Origin: CAYSCW01 sp964429795
GTDB lineage: Bacteria > Acidobacteriota > Aminicenantia > Aminicenantales > Aminicenantaceae
Reading direction: 5' to 3'
Assembly (NCBI GenBank): GCA_964429795.1
Contig: CAYSCW010000011.1
Coordinates: 14,310 to 78,309, forward strand
Length of the DNA stretch: 64,000 bases
Shown: positions 18,033 to 26,603 of the stretch, one piece after another
How the letters are laid out: each line of letters opens with the position of its first letter
Position numbering within the stretch: the stretch's first letter is position 1
The notes under the pieces: generated by a model
Databases searched by the model: none
The model's input: the letters and a program-made list of their open reading frames with translations, nothing else
What the model was told of the DNA's origin: nothing
Position numbers and translations under genes: made by a program

Positions 18033-18805
18033 ATCTCCAAAAGGATATTATCTACGGACCGGTTCATTCCCGACGGCTGGGCCGATCGCTGGGAATAAAC
18101 CTTCTCCCTTCAGCAAGAAAAACTTGCCCCTTTAACTGCGTCTACTGCCAATATGGCTGGACCGAAATCCACCGTACAGAAAAAATTGGTAACGTGTTAT
18201 TTCCTTCTGTCGAAGATGTGAGGAAGGCTCTGATAAAAGCTCTGACTGCTCTGAAGAAACCTCCATCATACATCACTTTCTCTGGAAATGGAGAACCGAC
18301 ACTTCATCCACACTTTGGACAGATGGTCAAAGAAGTGACCGTCACTCGAAACGAACTGGCACCCGAGGCCGCAACAGCGATTCTTTCCAACTCAGCGTTA
18401 ATCCCGAGGAACGACATCAGGGAAGCCATCCTCAATCTCGATGTGCGCATCATGAAGCTCGATTGCGGCACACCGAAAATGTTCAGACGATACAATCAGC
18501 CCTGTGCTGGTGTCGACCTGGAGGACATCACAGAAGGTCTGGCTGAGATGCCTTGTGTCACAATCCAAACCCTTGTCTCTTCAGGTAAATCTGGCAATCT
18601 CGATGTTCGCAACATCAAAGAATGGATCAAAAGGATTAAAAAAATCAGGCCAGTATTGGTTCAGCTGTACACCCTAGATAGGGATTATCCTGACAAGGAT
18701 CTTAGACCCGCTTCAAACGGCGATCTCAATCATATTAAAAAACAGGCGGAAAAAGCAGGAATTGCTATCGAGATTTATGAGAATCGAACCCGTTCGTCCC
18801 CTTAG
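18023..18805 (+). CDS. Radical SAM protein
   Basis: 260 residues. It begins IIYGPVHSRRLGRSLGINLL and continues to CPFNCVYCQYG, the CxxxCxxC cluster motif that binds the 4Fe-4S cluster and SAM. ITFSGNGEPTLHP is the GGE-like SAM motif. This conserved N-terminal pattern marks an uncharacterised radical SAM subfamily, not one of the known cofactor enzymes that I can name. No SPASM cysteines are seen at the C-terminus. It overlaps the MocR-type regulator by 10 bases and converges with the aminotransferase pseudogene, overlapping by four bases at the stop codons. Confidence 0.88.
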   Translation: MLLDLQKDIIYGPVHSRRLGRSLGINLLPSARKTCPFNCVYCQYGWTEIHRTEKIGNVLFPSVEDVRKALIKALTALKKPPSYITFSGNGEPTLHPHFGQMVKEVTVTRNELAPEAATAILSNSALIPRNDIREAILNLDVRIMKLDCGTPKMFRRYNQPCAGVDLEDITEGLAEMPCVTIQTLVSSGKSGNLDVRNIKEWIKRIKKIRPVLVQLYTLDRDYPDKDLRPASNGDLNHIKKQAEKAGIAIEIYENRTRSSP

Positions 18806-19855
18806 GCCTTATGCATGACCAGATGACGAATGCCTTCTAAAAACATGTCGATCTCTTGGAATGTGATGTAGATGTGGGTGGAAACTCTTATTCCGTAGGT
18901 CCCCTTTTCCACGTTTCCGATTGTCCGGACGACGATGTTGTATTTCTCTCTGCTATAATTCACTATCTTCCGGGGATCGACGTCCTCCATAGAAAAGGCG
19001 GTCAAGCCGCCGCTGATATAGGGATCTGTGGATGTATGAAGCCTCACTCCAGGAATCTTGCCCAATTCATTCTTCAAATAACCGGCAAGAGCTTTGACTC
19101 TCCTCTCGATCCTTTCTTTTCCGATGGCGGCCTGAAAATCCACCGCCTCTCCTAAGGCAATGATCAAAGCATCAGCCCTTTGGCCTAATGTTTCATATTT
19201 TCTTGCATTCGGGTACTGATCCCAGCCTGAGGAAGCGATGGTAGGCCACATCTTATCCTGAACCTCCTTGCTGACATAGAGGACTCCTACTCTTGTAGGA
19301 GCACCCAGCCATTTGTACGGACTGGTGGCAAGGATGAATTCCTCCAGGATGTTCCATGGTGGAAAGCAGGACTTCATCTCCCTCTTTGAGATCCAAACCG
19401 TTAGCCACAAAATTCATCCCTTCGGTCGTGTTTCGGGTTATGACCACCTCGTCAGGAGAAGCGTTTATGAATCCGGCAATCTTTTGCCGAACGACTTCTT
19501 TCTCTCTGGGAATAAAATTGTAACAATCAAAAGGATTGGTTGCCTGAAGTTTGCAAAACTTGATGAGCGTGTTAAAAACTGGCTTAGGCATCGGCCCAAG
19601 AGTGCCGTTGTTCATCATGATCAGCCCGTCTTGGAACAGGAAATGCTTTCTTAATGCTTCCCAGTATACTCCATCAGGAGATTCATCCTGGATGTATTTT
19701 TGATTAAGGGAGGTGATGCTCTGATAGACAGCTGCGTTCAGCTTGCTCAGAGCGGATACAGAAAGCGCTGACCCGGCCAGAAGATATTTGACAAAATCCC
19801 TTCTTGAAAGGCCAACAGAGTGAATCTCATCCTGGTTTTGATGGTAATTGTTCAT
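18802..19855 (-). pseudogene. Tat-signal class V aminotransferase with internal deletion
   Basis: The 5' frame (19253-19855) starts after a strong SD (AGGAGGG). It has a Tat signal (LSRRDFVKYLLAGSAL) and the fold-type I N-terminal half through NNGTLGPMP, ITRNTTEGMNF and LLSTMEHPGG. The 3' half, in another frame, resumes at ATSPYKWLGAPTRVGVLYV (the PLP lysine) and runs to the C-terminus. The segment that should join them is gone: roughly 70 residues including the cofactor-stacking VDGAH-type motif, plus a frame change. The junction lies near 19325-19345. The encoded enzyme would be a periplasmic cysteine-desulfurase/isopenicillin-epimerase-like protein; as it stands it should be inactive. An assembly deletion is the alternative. 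Confidence 0.82.
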
Positions 19856-19893
19856 AAAAATTTCCCTCCTTTATATTTATATTATGGGCTCTT

Positions 19894-20742
19894 TTAAAAC
19901 TTCTTTGCCTTCATCAAAATGATATCCCCCTCCTTGACCCCAATATCTTTAGCTATAACCTGGCATTTGGCTTTTAAAAGAAAAAATATGGGACCTCTCT
20001 CCTCGGAAAGGCCTTCATAATTGCCCTGTCCTTTGCTAATGATGAGATCAGCGGAGCGGTAGATCTTTAAAAACTTCCCGGAGCAGAAAGGCAGAATGGT
20101 GCCTGGAGCATCTGTACCAGAGGAAACTATTTCAGCCACCTGGTCAATTCGGGCATCCAAGGCATCCTTGCGGACAGCATCATTGATCACAGGTCTTTCT
20201 CTTACAACGTAGATCACAGGCTTTCTCATTTCTTCGACGAGAATCCGGTCAAAAACAGTCTCCCCGGCATTGTCAGCCAAGTAGAGGATCCTTCTTGCAT
20301 TCTGTAGAGTTTGGCGAAATTCCCGGGAATTATCTATGGCGAAATCCTGAGAGAGAATCTTGGTGATATCTTTCTTGAGGTCAAAAGCTGCTTGGGCGCC
20401 GAAATCGATGATATTTCCTGCACTGGCTACTCGAAGAGCGGTCATCAATCGATCCTGCGAAGACTCCAATAACTTCTTCATTTCAGGGTAAAGGGCAAGC
20501 GCTTGTTTGGTGCATCTCTCTTTTACTTCTCGATAAGGATCGTTTACTCCGGTTTTCTCTGATATGATTTTGTAGATTTCTCTACCGATCTCGGGAGGAG
20601 TGGCATCAAAGGACATCCGAGGAAGAGCCAAACTAACCGCAACCAGTATTTCCCATACCTTTCTCTCGTCAGAGGTTATCATCCGTGCGGTTTTCAGAGT
20701 CTGGCTAAAAAAACAAGGATAGCAATCCAGATAGGCTTTCAC
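19894..20742 (-). CDS. DUF89 (ARMT1-like) metal-dependent phosphatase family protein
   Basis: 282 residues. The start is MKAYLDCYPCF, typical of DUF89 with its paired cysteines. The metal-binding region YLADNAGETVFDRIL and later GQGNYEGLSEE are diagnostic. Characterised relatives are damage-control phosphatases acting on sugar- or pantetheine-phosphate by-products; the substrate here is unknown. Translation starts at a GTG overlapping the NUDIX stop (GTGA), so the two genes are coupled. A housekeeping clean-up role for both products would fit the pairing. Confidence 0.9.
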   Translation of the reverse strand: MKAYLDCYPCFFSQTLKTARMITSDERKVWEILVAVSLALPRMSFDATPPEIGREIYKIISEKTGVNDPYREVKERCTKQALALYPEMKKLLESSQDRLMTALRVASAGNIIDFGAQAAFDLKKDITKILSQDFAIDNSREFRQTLQNARRILYLADNAGETVFDRILVEEMRKPVIYVVRERPVINDAVRKDALDARIDQVAEIVSSGTDAPGTILPFCSGKFLKIYRSADLIISKGQGNYEGLSEERGPIFFLLKAKCQVIAKDIGVKEGDIILMKAKKF

Positions 20743-21227
20743 TGTTTCTTTATCCCGTCCCTGATGATTTCTTGATGACTGGAGAAGGCAACACCTGGAA
20801 TCTCAGTCAGAGGGAAAAACCTTGCGCTTAGAGAATCCGAGCCTGGAGTCAGGGCACCCTGAGCTCCGACTTCATAGCCGATGATAAGAACCTTCTTATA
20901 GACTTGAGACTCCTGAGTGTAGACTCCGATGAGCCTGAGGATTTCTCCTTCAAGCCCGGTTTCTTCCTTAAGCTCTCTGAGACAAGCTTCCTCTGGAGTC
21001 TCCTCGATTTCCACAAATCCTGAAGGCAAAGCCCATTTTCCCTTACCTGGCTGCACTCCCCTCTTCACCAGAAGTATCCCGCCTTCATCGTCCCTGACCA
21101 AGGCAGCGGCACTGGGGAGAGGATTTTCATATTTTATCCAGTTGCAACGGGGACAAAAATGGCGAGCCCTTCCTTCCTCCTTCTTGATCCTTAATTCAGA
21201 GCCACAGAGGGGACAGTATTGAAACAT
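20739..21227 (-). CDS. NUDIX hydrolase with N-terminal zinc ribbon
   Basis: 162 residues. Residues ~4-30 form a zinc ribbon (YCPLCGSEL then FCPRCNW) as in NudC-like and related NUDIX proteins. The NUDIX box is complete: GFVEIEETPEEACLRELKEE followed by TGLEG. It hydrolyses a nucleoside diphosphate linked to another moiety, with divalent metal. ALPSG before the box and RFFPLTEIP at the C-terminus fit an ADP-ribose- or NADH-type pyrophosphatase, but the substrate is not certain. The stop overlaps the DUF89 start by four bases. Confidence 0.9.
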   Translation of the reverse strand: MFQYCPLCGSELRIKKEEGRARHFCPRCNWIKYENPLPSAAALVRDDEGGILLVKRGVQPGKGKWALPSGFVEIEETPEEACLRELKEETGLEGEILRLIGVYTQESQVYKKVLIIGYEVGAQGALTPGSDSLSARFFPLTEIPGVAFSSHQEIIRDGIKKQ

Positions 21228-21297
21228 TTTTAGACATCATTTTAAAGGAAGTTCCTTGGAAAAACCAGACGATTTTCAGTATTGAATCAAATTCAGC

Positions 21298-21326
21298 TTG
21301 ACTCAGACTGCTGGAGTCACTATAAA
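21298..21326 (+). promoter_or_regulatory. Sigma-70 promoter of a truncated plus-strand gene
   Basis: TTGACT (21298-21303), an exact 17-base spacer and TATAAA (21321-21326), followed at 21350-21356 by a textbook SD (GGGAGGT) and an ATG at 21364. The complete set of expression signals shows that a real gene once began here. Confidence 0.6.
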
Positions 21327-21359
21327 AATCTTATCCACTTTTGTGAAAAGGGAGGTAAA

Positions 21360-21572
21360 TCAAATGAAAACAGAAGTCACCGACAAATTGGCTGCTTTGA
21401 CCACACGGTGGCTGAGGCCCCAATTTCTTAACTTCCTGGAGAGATAGTTCGCACATTGCCTGTAAGATTTCCCCGGAGGGTTGACCGTAGGAATGGCGAT
21501 CAGTTCGCAGAGGGTTTCAAGGATTTGTGTCCTGTACTCCTGAATTCTTTTTCTAATATATTTTTCACCCAT
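21360..21572 (-). pseudogene. M20 family peptidase, N-terminal fragment
   Basis: Starts at the ATG 21570-21572 with GGAG five bases upstream and overlaps the stop of the nitroreductase gene. The frame encodes LETLCELIAIPTVNPPGK, ANYLSRKLRNWGLSHRVV: the first ~60 residues of an M20 (ArgE/DapE/CPG2-type) metallopeptidase. After that the homology stops and the frame runs into unrelated sequence to a stop at 21360. All metal ligands of the family lie downstream and are missing. It would have been the third gene of the metalloprotease-nitroreductase operon. Confidence 0.75.
21364..21447 (+). pseudogene. 5' stub of an unidentified plus-strand gene
   Basis: An ATG with promoter and SD at ideal distances opens a 27-codon frame beginning MKTEVTDKLAAL. 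From about 21397 on, the DNA is the inside of a peptidase gene on the other strand, so only the first ~11-12 codons look original. The 3' part of the gene was apparently lost in the same deletion that truncated the peptidase. The stub is too short to name. Confidence 0.4.
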
Positions 21573-22668
21573 TGTTCTCCGGGAAGGATTCAAAAATTAC
21601 CATATCCGCCAGATTCTTCTTAGAAGGTTTCTCTGGCCACTCCCAAGGAATCCCGATGGGAGTGAAACATATGAGTTTGTATTTCTCGGGTATGTTGAAA
21701 AATCCTTTCATCCTCTCTTCTGGAAAAAAGGTGGTATAAAAACCTGTTCCATAGCCCAAGGCTCTGGCTGCTATCATAAGAAAGCCCGCAGCCAAAGTCC
21801 CGTCATAGATAACATAATCTCCATATTCAGCTTCGCTGTCAGCAAGCACTGCCACATAAACAGGAGCAGAAAGCACATTTTCAAGAACCTCCTTGACTTT
21901 CCCTTGGGCTTGCGAAAGCTGCTCCTGGGTGGGCATCCTTCTTGCCTTGTATCTTTCCAGAAACCAGAGGAGAGCCTCTTTTTTCAGCGCGTCTAACTTT
22001 TCCCTGTCCTGAATGACCAGAAATTTCCAGGGCTGCTGATTGCCTGCAGTGGGAGCAAAGCGGGCGGCCTCAAGTATTTTGAGAATATGCTCCTCAGGAA
22101 CCGGTGTAGGCTTGAATTTGCGGACAGTGCGTCGGCTCTTTATGGTGTTGAAAAGATAGACCTGATCGGAAGTGTACTTCATCTCTAACTCACCCTCAGT
22201 ATAATAGCGACTGATGGGAGTGCAGATATCGGTCACCGCCTTCCACATGCCCTCTTCTTTATGGAAAACCAGGGTAAAGTAGGAATCCAGATGATACATT
22301 CCTCCTTCCGGCAATTTGCTCTTATAGTAAAATATGGCTGTAGTATACCCATAATTTTCACCTTCATGTGCTTCCAGAAAATCTACTGGCATCTCCCAAC
22401 CGGCTTCCTTAAACCATTCTTCATGAAATTCATAATAACCTCGACGTGAATCAATCAGCTTCCCTCCACTGGTCAGGAAGAAGAATTTCTCATCATCGGT
22501 CACCGTAGTGAAAAGAGTCTTAAGATCAGATTTCTGAACAGCCTTGACATAAATATCAAAAGTTTCCTTTAGAGAAAGACCGGGCTGATTTTCCGATGCC
22601 GCAGGCAGAGAGAGAATAAAAACAATTGAGGTCAGAATTAAAACCGTACGAATGTACCTTCTTCTCAT
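21565..22668 (-). CDS. Secreted NTF2-like domain fused to nitroreductase
   Basis: 367 residues. A signal peptide (VLILTSIVFILSLPAASE) is followed by an NTF2/SnoaL-like domain at ~35-160 (ETFDIYVKAVQKSDLKTL, LDSYFTLVFHKEEGMWKAVTD). A nitroreductase domain follows at ~180-355: IKSRRTVRKFKPTPVPEEHI, ARFAPTAGNQQPWKFLVI and ARALGYGTGFYT. Nitroreductases use FMN and are normally cytoplasmic, so a secreted form with an NTF2 domain is unusual; FMN would have to be acquired outside the cytoplasm. The SD is AAGGAGGA. The gene lies 34 bases downstream of the metalloprotease-PDZ gene and is probably co-transcribed from the sigma-54 promoter at 24.25 kb. Confidence 0.85.
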   Translation of the reverse strand: MRRRYIRTVLILTSIVFILSLPAASENQPGLSLKETFDIYVKAVQKSDLKTLFTTVTDDEKFFFLTSGGKLIDSRRGYYEFHEEWFKEAGWEMPVDFLEAHEGENYGYTTAIFYYKSKLPEGGMYHLDSYFTLVFHKEEGMWKAVTDICTPISRYYTEGELEMKYTSDQVYLFNTIKSRRTVRKFKPTPVPEEHILKILEAARFAPTAGNQQPWKFLVIQDREKLDALKKEALLWFLERYKARRMPTQEQLSQAQGKVKEVLENVLSAPVYVAVLADSEAEYGDYVIYDGTLAAGFLMIAARALGYGTGFYTTFFPEERMKGFFNIPEKYKLICFTPIGIPWEWPEKPSKKNLADMVIFESFPENNG

Positions 22669-22702
22669 AAACTCCTCCTTTTTTTATCTGATAAGAAATG
22701 TC

Positions 22703-24076
22703 TTATTTTCCTTCAACATATCTGTAATCGGTCACAAAGGTAACCGCGGTGATCTTGTTGAGCTTTTGCCCATCCCTGAATAAAATAACCTTCAAGGCAT
22801 CCCCTTCCTTGACTTCCTCTTTTCGCTTCATAGCTTCATCAAAATCCTGCTTGGACCTTATCTCTGTATCTCCGACAGAGAGAAGAATATCTCCTTTTTC
22901 AATCCCTGCTTTCTGGAAAGCCGAACCAGGAACAACATCCTTTATCAAGCACTTATCCCCATTGAATTCATAATAAAAGCCCAGGATACCCGGCCGCCTG
23001 TACTCTTCCACTCTGAAGCGAGAGAGCCTGGAAAAAATCTGTGGATAAAAGGCATTCAAATCTGAGTATACCTCCCGATTTTTATCATATTCCTCAAAAT
23101 AGGCATAAAAATGCTTGATAAGTCTAAATCCCTTTTGGATTTCCCTCTGCAGCATCTCCTTAGCTTTTTCCTCACCAAAAGCTTTCCTGAAGAGATGGAG
23201 CTGCCCTGCGGTAACCATGTGTTCGGCAAATGCCCTATCCCAATCTCTGTACCCCATGCGCTCAAAATCTTTTTTCAGCGGCTTATAGAGATAAGCCAGT
23301 TTACTGATCTGCTCTTGATAGTTCATGGAAATAGGCTCGATAAAGCTGTGACTGAACTCGTGGAAGGCAAAATAAGCACAGGCAAATCTGTCCTGACTCC
23401 CCAAGCCTCCATCAAGATGATAAAACCTCCAATTCCCATCCTTATCCTGTACTTCAACATGAGTGGCTGACTGGGCCATGAAAGGGCAGGGAACAAAATA
23501 ATAACGATTGACTGTTCTTCCGTAAAAATCCTCGAGTAATTCTGGGATGTCGATGGCCGGAAGGCTATCTCTGACTTTTCTCATGATGTCTTGTGTATTC
23601 TGGCTATGGGCCTTCCAGAACTCTTCGAAACCAGCATTCAGATAAAAATCCCTGACTGAGGCGAGGTATTTTTCAATCATCTTCTCCATATGTTTCCACT
23701 CCTGGTATTCTGCTGGAATGACCGCTTCCAACCGGGCATCCGGAAAATCAGAATAGTAAAGAGCCAGGTAGTTGAACATAAAATACCACATCTTTTGAAA
23801 AAGCTCATCTGTCATCATCACCGCTGGATGGTCTTTAAAATCTCGGAAATAATCTCGCGCCTGATTGACGAGGGGATGAGGGAAACGTTCCTTCATCCCC
23901 TCGCCAGAAGGAGTAAGAATGACCAAAATATGAAACACTGCCAGATTCTTTGGGCAGGCGATCCACAGCTTTTCACTGACTTTCATCTCGCTCTGAGCGT
24001 ATATTTCCAGACAAGAAAAAAACAAAAGGAAAGCGATGATGAGAACAACAATCAGGATTAGAATTTTTTTACTCAT
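22703..24076 (-). CDS. Membrane/secreted metalloprotease-like protein (DUF4932-type) with PDZ domain
   Basis: 457 residues from the ATG at 24074-24076, chosen because GGGGAGATG lies just upstream and a hydrophobic signal/anchor (ILILIVVLIIAFLLFFSC) follows. The centre carries a gluzincin-type zinc motif FHEFSHSFIEP (HExxH), with a possible further ligand in RAFAEHMV about 50 residues on, like DUF4932 proteins. The C-terminal ~100 residues are a PDZ domain (IKDVVPGSAFQKAGIEKGD, ILLSVGDTEI). PDZ domains in envelope proteases recognise C-termini or gate activity. It is first in an operon with the nitroreductase and M20 remnant and lies behind a sigma-54 promoter and enhancer palindrome. Confidence 0.8.
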   Translation of the reverse strand: MSKKILILIVVLIIAFLLFFSCLEIYAQSEMKVSEKLWIACPKNLAVFHILVILTPSGEGMKERFPHPLVNQARDYFRDFKDHPAVMMTDELFQKMWYFMFNYLALYYSDFPDARLEAVIPAEYQEWKHMEKMIEKYLASVRDFYLNAGFEEFWKAHSQNTQDIMRKVRDSLPAIDIPELLEDFYGRTVNRYYFVPCPFMAQSATHVEVQDKDGNWRFYHLDGGLGSQDRFACAYFAFHEFSHSFIEPISMNYQEQISKLAYLYKPLKKDFERMGYRDWDRAFAEHMVTAGQLHLFRKAFGEEKAKEMLQREIQKGFRLIKHFYAYFEEYDKNREVYSDLNAFYPQIFSRLSRFRVEEYRRPGILGFYYEFNGDKCLIKDVVPGSAFQKAGIEKGDILLSVGDTEIRSKQDFDEAMKRKEEVKEGDALKVILFRDGQKLNKITAVTFVTDYRYVEGK

Positions 24077-24241
24077 TTTTGCATCTCCCCATTTTTCTCT
24101 CCTCTTCATAGAGGATATGGTATGGAGCCAAACACACATGCATACTCGAACTCTCAAGAATTGATTATATCTTGAATCGCGTGTGCTTCAACTCCCAATT
24201 CTTGTCTTTTTTAGTCCTGCCAATTTCAGGTAAATAGAGAG

Positions 24242-24256
24242 GCAAAATTCATGCCA
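24242..24256 (-). promoter_or_regulatory. Sigma-54 promoter upstream of the metalloprotease operon
   Basis: On the minus strand TGGCAT-N5-TTGC fits the -24/-12 consensus TGGCAC-N5-TTGC with one change. It lies 166 bases before the metalloprotease ATG. An enhancer-like palindrome lies 171 bases further upstream. Confidence 0.75.
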
Positions 24257-24426
24257 AATCGAAATTTATCTAAAAAAATGTGCCTTGATAAAGGATTGGT
24301 TCATCTTCTACTCCATTTCCCCTGGACAGAGATTTTAACCGTTCTCCTCTGTCTATTAAATATTGAGGAATTGACCTTGGGTATTCAATCCTTTTAAAAG
24401 GAGAGTTATAAAATGGGAAGGGATGC

Positions 24427-24443
24427 TGTAAATTTTTTTTACA
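24427..24443. promoter_or_regulatory. Enhancer-like palindrome, site 1
   Basis: TGTAAA-TTTTT-TTTACA, a perfect 6-5-6 inverted repeat, 171 bases upstream of the sigma-54 promoter at 24.25 kb. The same architecture occurs at 27.15 and 31.72 kb before the other sigma-54 promoters of this region, which argues for one binding protein, most simply the NtrC-type activator encoded at 27.2-28.5 kb. Confidence 0.65.
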
Positions 24444-24491
24444 ACCGGATGAAGAATAACTCTCTCAGCATGAAGGCTGCCTCTCTTTTCT

Positions 24492-26030
24492 CTATCGATA
24501 ATTGACGACTTTCAGCTTGAGCCTGCCGATGATCTCTGAGACAGCCTGGGCCATCTCTTTGAAGATCTCCTCATCCAGAAGGCTTCGGCCGAATTTGATG
24601 TGTGTGGCATCGGTATAATACTCGCCGCTTTCCTCATCCGCAGCCATCCATTTTGAATCGAGCCCCACCCAGCGGCCCACATAAACCTCAGGCCACATAT
24701 GGTAGGCAAACAGGCTGTGGGCATACATAATCCCCACCGCTGCTCTTGCTGGAATTCCCACGGCCCGACAGAGAGCAACGGTGATAACGGTATACTCAGA
24801 ACAATCCCCTTGCCGGTTTTTTAAAATTTCCTTGGCTGTGGCAAACCCCACGTCATAATTGGGTATCATCTCACGTTTAACCCACCTGGCAATCTTCTTG
24901 GCTGCCCGCCATGAATTTATTTCTTCTCCGATGATTTGGCGTGCCATCTCTGCAATCTGAGGATCATCCGCTTGACAGAAAGAAGTTGGCTTCAGGAATT
25001 CCTTGAATTTTTCATCCTGGATGGGAAAAGAGACGGCCTCCTCCTCTTCGAAGAGCAAGGAGGATGTCTGAAGTAGAACATAGTCATCTTTAATTTCTAA
25101 AATCTTTTGGCTTCCATCATCATAAGGAAAATTCTTTATCCTGTCTGCTGATATGCCGCTCAATTGAAAAGTCACACTTCTGACCTTCTGTGGATTTTCG
25201 AAAGTGACGTTGGATTTGATGATCGTGGAGAAAGCAATGTCAAAATTTTCTTCTGAAATCTCTAAGGCCTTTTCTTTGGGCATCCGAATAGCAGTTGTGG
25301 TGGCAAAGCTTGCTTGGCTTAGGGATTTCCAGGTTCTCCCTTCCTCATCAACCCACTCCTCTGTCACAATTGGAATAATATAACTGACATCTGTTTTCAC
25401 ATGCCACAAATCCATCTTTTTACCCAGGATAAGAATATCCTCCTTCCCGATTACTTCAAAATGACAATCAGCAAGCGAATAAGAGAGGGAATCCAAGAGC
25501 TTGAAGTCATACTCGCTTCCCTCTTTCAGTCCTTCCTCCTTGATAATCTTTTCCAGAGGAACTCCAAGATAAAATTCCTCCTGGCAGGCCAATTCCTTCA
25601 CTATGCTCTCTCCAGCTTTGAATATAATCATATTCGGCTTGATTTCAGCCTTGATGACCCTTTCGCTATCAGACATCTTTGTCCTCATCACCATCTCTAA
25701 AGGCCTGTACTGCCCATCGTAAAGAGATTCCTCAACTGTCTTTATCTCCACGGGATTTCCTCCCAATCGCGAGACTCTCATCCAGGACTCATTGGAACTT
25801 TTCTTGAATGGCTTTCCCCCTTTTTTTAAGCACACCTCCAGGTTGTGGCTGTAGCCGACTTTTATCCCGTTCATGTAGACTCCCATCCAAGACTCAGATA
25901 TTCTCTTCTCAGATGGCTCCTGTTCATACTCTCTATAAAAGTCCGCTTGGATCAAACTAACGGAGATAAAGGCAATCAGAACAGACCTTAACATGAGGCT
26001 TATAAACATTCTTAACGGCCTGGGTTCCAT
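24492..26030 (-). CDS. Secreted transglutaminase-like protein
   Basis: 512 residues from the ATG at 26028-26030, chosen for its very strong SD (GAGGAGGT, five-base spacing) and the signal peptide that follows (SLMLRSVLIAFISVSLIQA). Residues ~370-460 hold the transglutaminase-like core: NRQGDCSEYTVITVALCRAV (catalytic Cys), FAYHMWPEVYVG (His) and WVGLDSKWM (Asp). Bacterial members are usually peptidases or amidases rather than cross-linking enzymes. The N-terminal ~350 residues are beta-rich and unassigned (SWMGVYMNGIKVGYSH). It lies 133 bases downstream of the Fis-HTH gene on the same strand with no separate promoter seen. Confidence 0.87.
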   Translation of the reverse strand: MEPRPLRMFISLMLRSVLIAFISVSLIQADFYREYEQEPSEKRISESWMGVYMNGIKVGYSHNLEVCLKKGGKPFKKSSNESWMRVSRLGGNPVEIKTVEESLYDGQYRPLEMVMRTKMSDSERVIKAEIKPNMIIFKAGESIVKELACQEEFYLGVPLEKIIKEEGLKEGSEYDFKLLDSLSYSLADCHFEVIGKEDILILGKKMDLWHVKTDVSYIIPIVTEEWVDEEGRTWKSLSQASFATTTAIRMPKEKALEISEENFDIAFSTIIKSNVTFENPQKVRSVTFQLSGISADRIKNFPYDDGSQKILEIKDDYVLLQTSSLLFEEEEAVSFPIQDEKFKEFLKPTSFCQADDPQIAEMARQIIGEEINSWRAAKKIARWVKREMIPNYDVGFATAKEILKNRQGDCSEYTVITVALCRAVGIPARAAVGIMYAHSLFAYHMWPEVYVGRWVGLDSKWMAADEESGEYYTDATHIKFGRSLLDEEIFKEMAQAVSEIIGRLKLKVVNYR

Positions 26031-26163
26031 TGAAACCTCCTCAGTGAAGTCTCGCATCAATAAATGCGGAACGATACACAAATCGTCATCTATTATAGAA
26101 AAATGACAGAAAATTTAGAAAAGAATTCTTGACTGCTTCAAACCAATGGTTGTAGTGGTTTGA

Positions 26164-26592
26164 TTAAAATGCTCTCTTCTGGATGTGAATGTTATACCTT
26201 TTCACTTTTTCATTAAGAGTTGTGGATTTCATGCCCAAGAATTGTGCAGTCTTTCTCTGGTTACCGTTGAACTGAGAAAGAGCCCTAATGATGATCATTC
26301 GCTCCAAGCTGCTGATAAGCTCCTTAAATGGAACCCTTTTCTTAATGCAAAAATATTCGATGAATAACTTAATAATGTTCAGCCCGTATTTCTCTTCCCC
26401 CAGGGGAAAATTATCCACTGATGAATGGTTTAAAAAAATATCCTCGCCGGTTTTGTCTCTGTTCTCCTTTATGTCAAAAGACTCGACAAGCTGTTCCTTT
26501 GTGACGCTGAAGTCAGAGGAGTCTTCTTCTGGGGAACCAGGTGAGGACGATTTTTTTTGTTCAGAGATTGTCCTTTCTGAGGCCATATCCAT
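26164..26592 (-). CDS. Fis-type helix-turn-helix protein
   Basis: 142 residues from the ATG at 26590-26592 (AGGAAGGGA directly upstream). The first ~85 residues are polar, acidic and likely disordered. The C-terminal ~50 residues are a Fis/HTH_8 DNA-binding domain: ERMIIIRALSQFNGNQRKTA, QFLGMKSTTLNEKVKRY. This is the kind of domain found at the end of NtrC activators, but here without receiver or AAA+ domain. It lies 11 bases after the receiver-only gene, so the pair resembles an NtrC protein split into a receiver and a DNA-binding part with the ATPase missing. It may compete for, or assist binding at, the same palindromes. Confidence 0.8.
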   Translation of the reverse strand: MDMASERTISEQKKSSSPGSPEEDSSDFSVTKEQLVESFDIKENRDKTGEDIFLNHSSVDNFPLGEEKYGLNIIKLFIEYFCIKKRVPFKELISSLERMIIIRALSQFNGNQRKTAQFLGMKSTTLNEKVKRYNIHIQKRAF

Positions 26593-26603
26593 TCCCTTCC
26601 TGT

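Noticed and set aside
26031..26163. Search for a sigma-54 promoter directly before the transglutaminase-like gene
   Set aside because: A TTGG...GC arrangement exists but with wrong spacing; the gene is more simply co-transcribed with the receiver/Fis-HTH pair.
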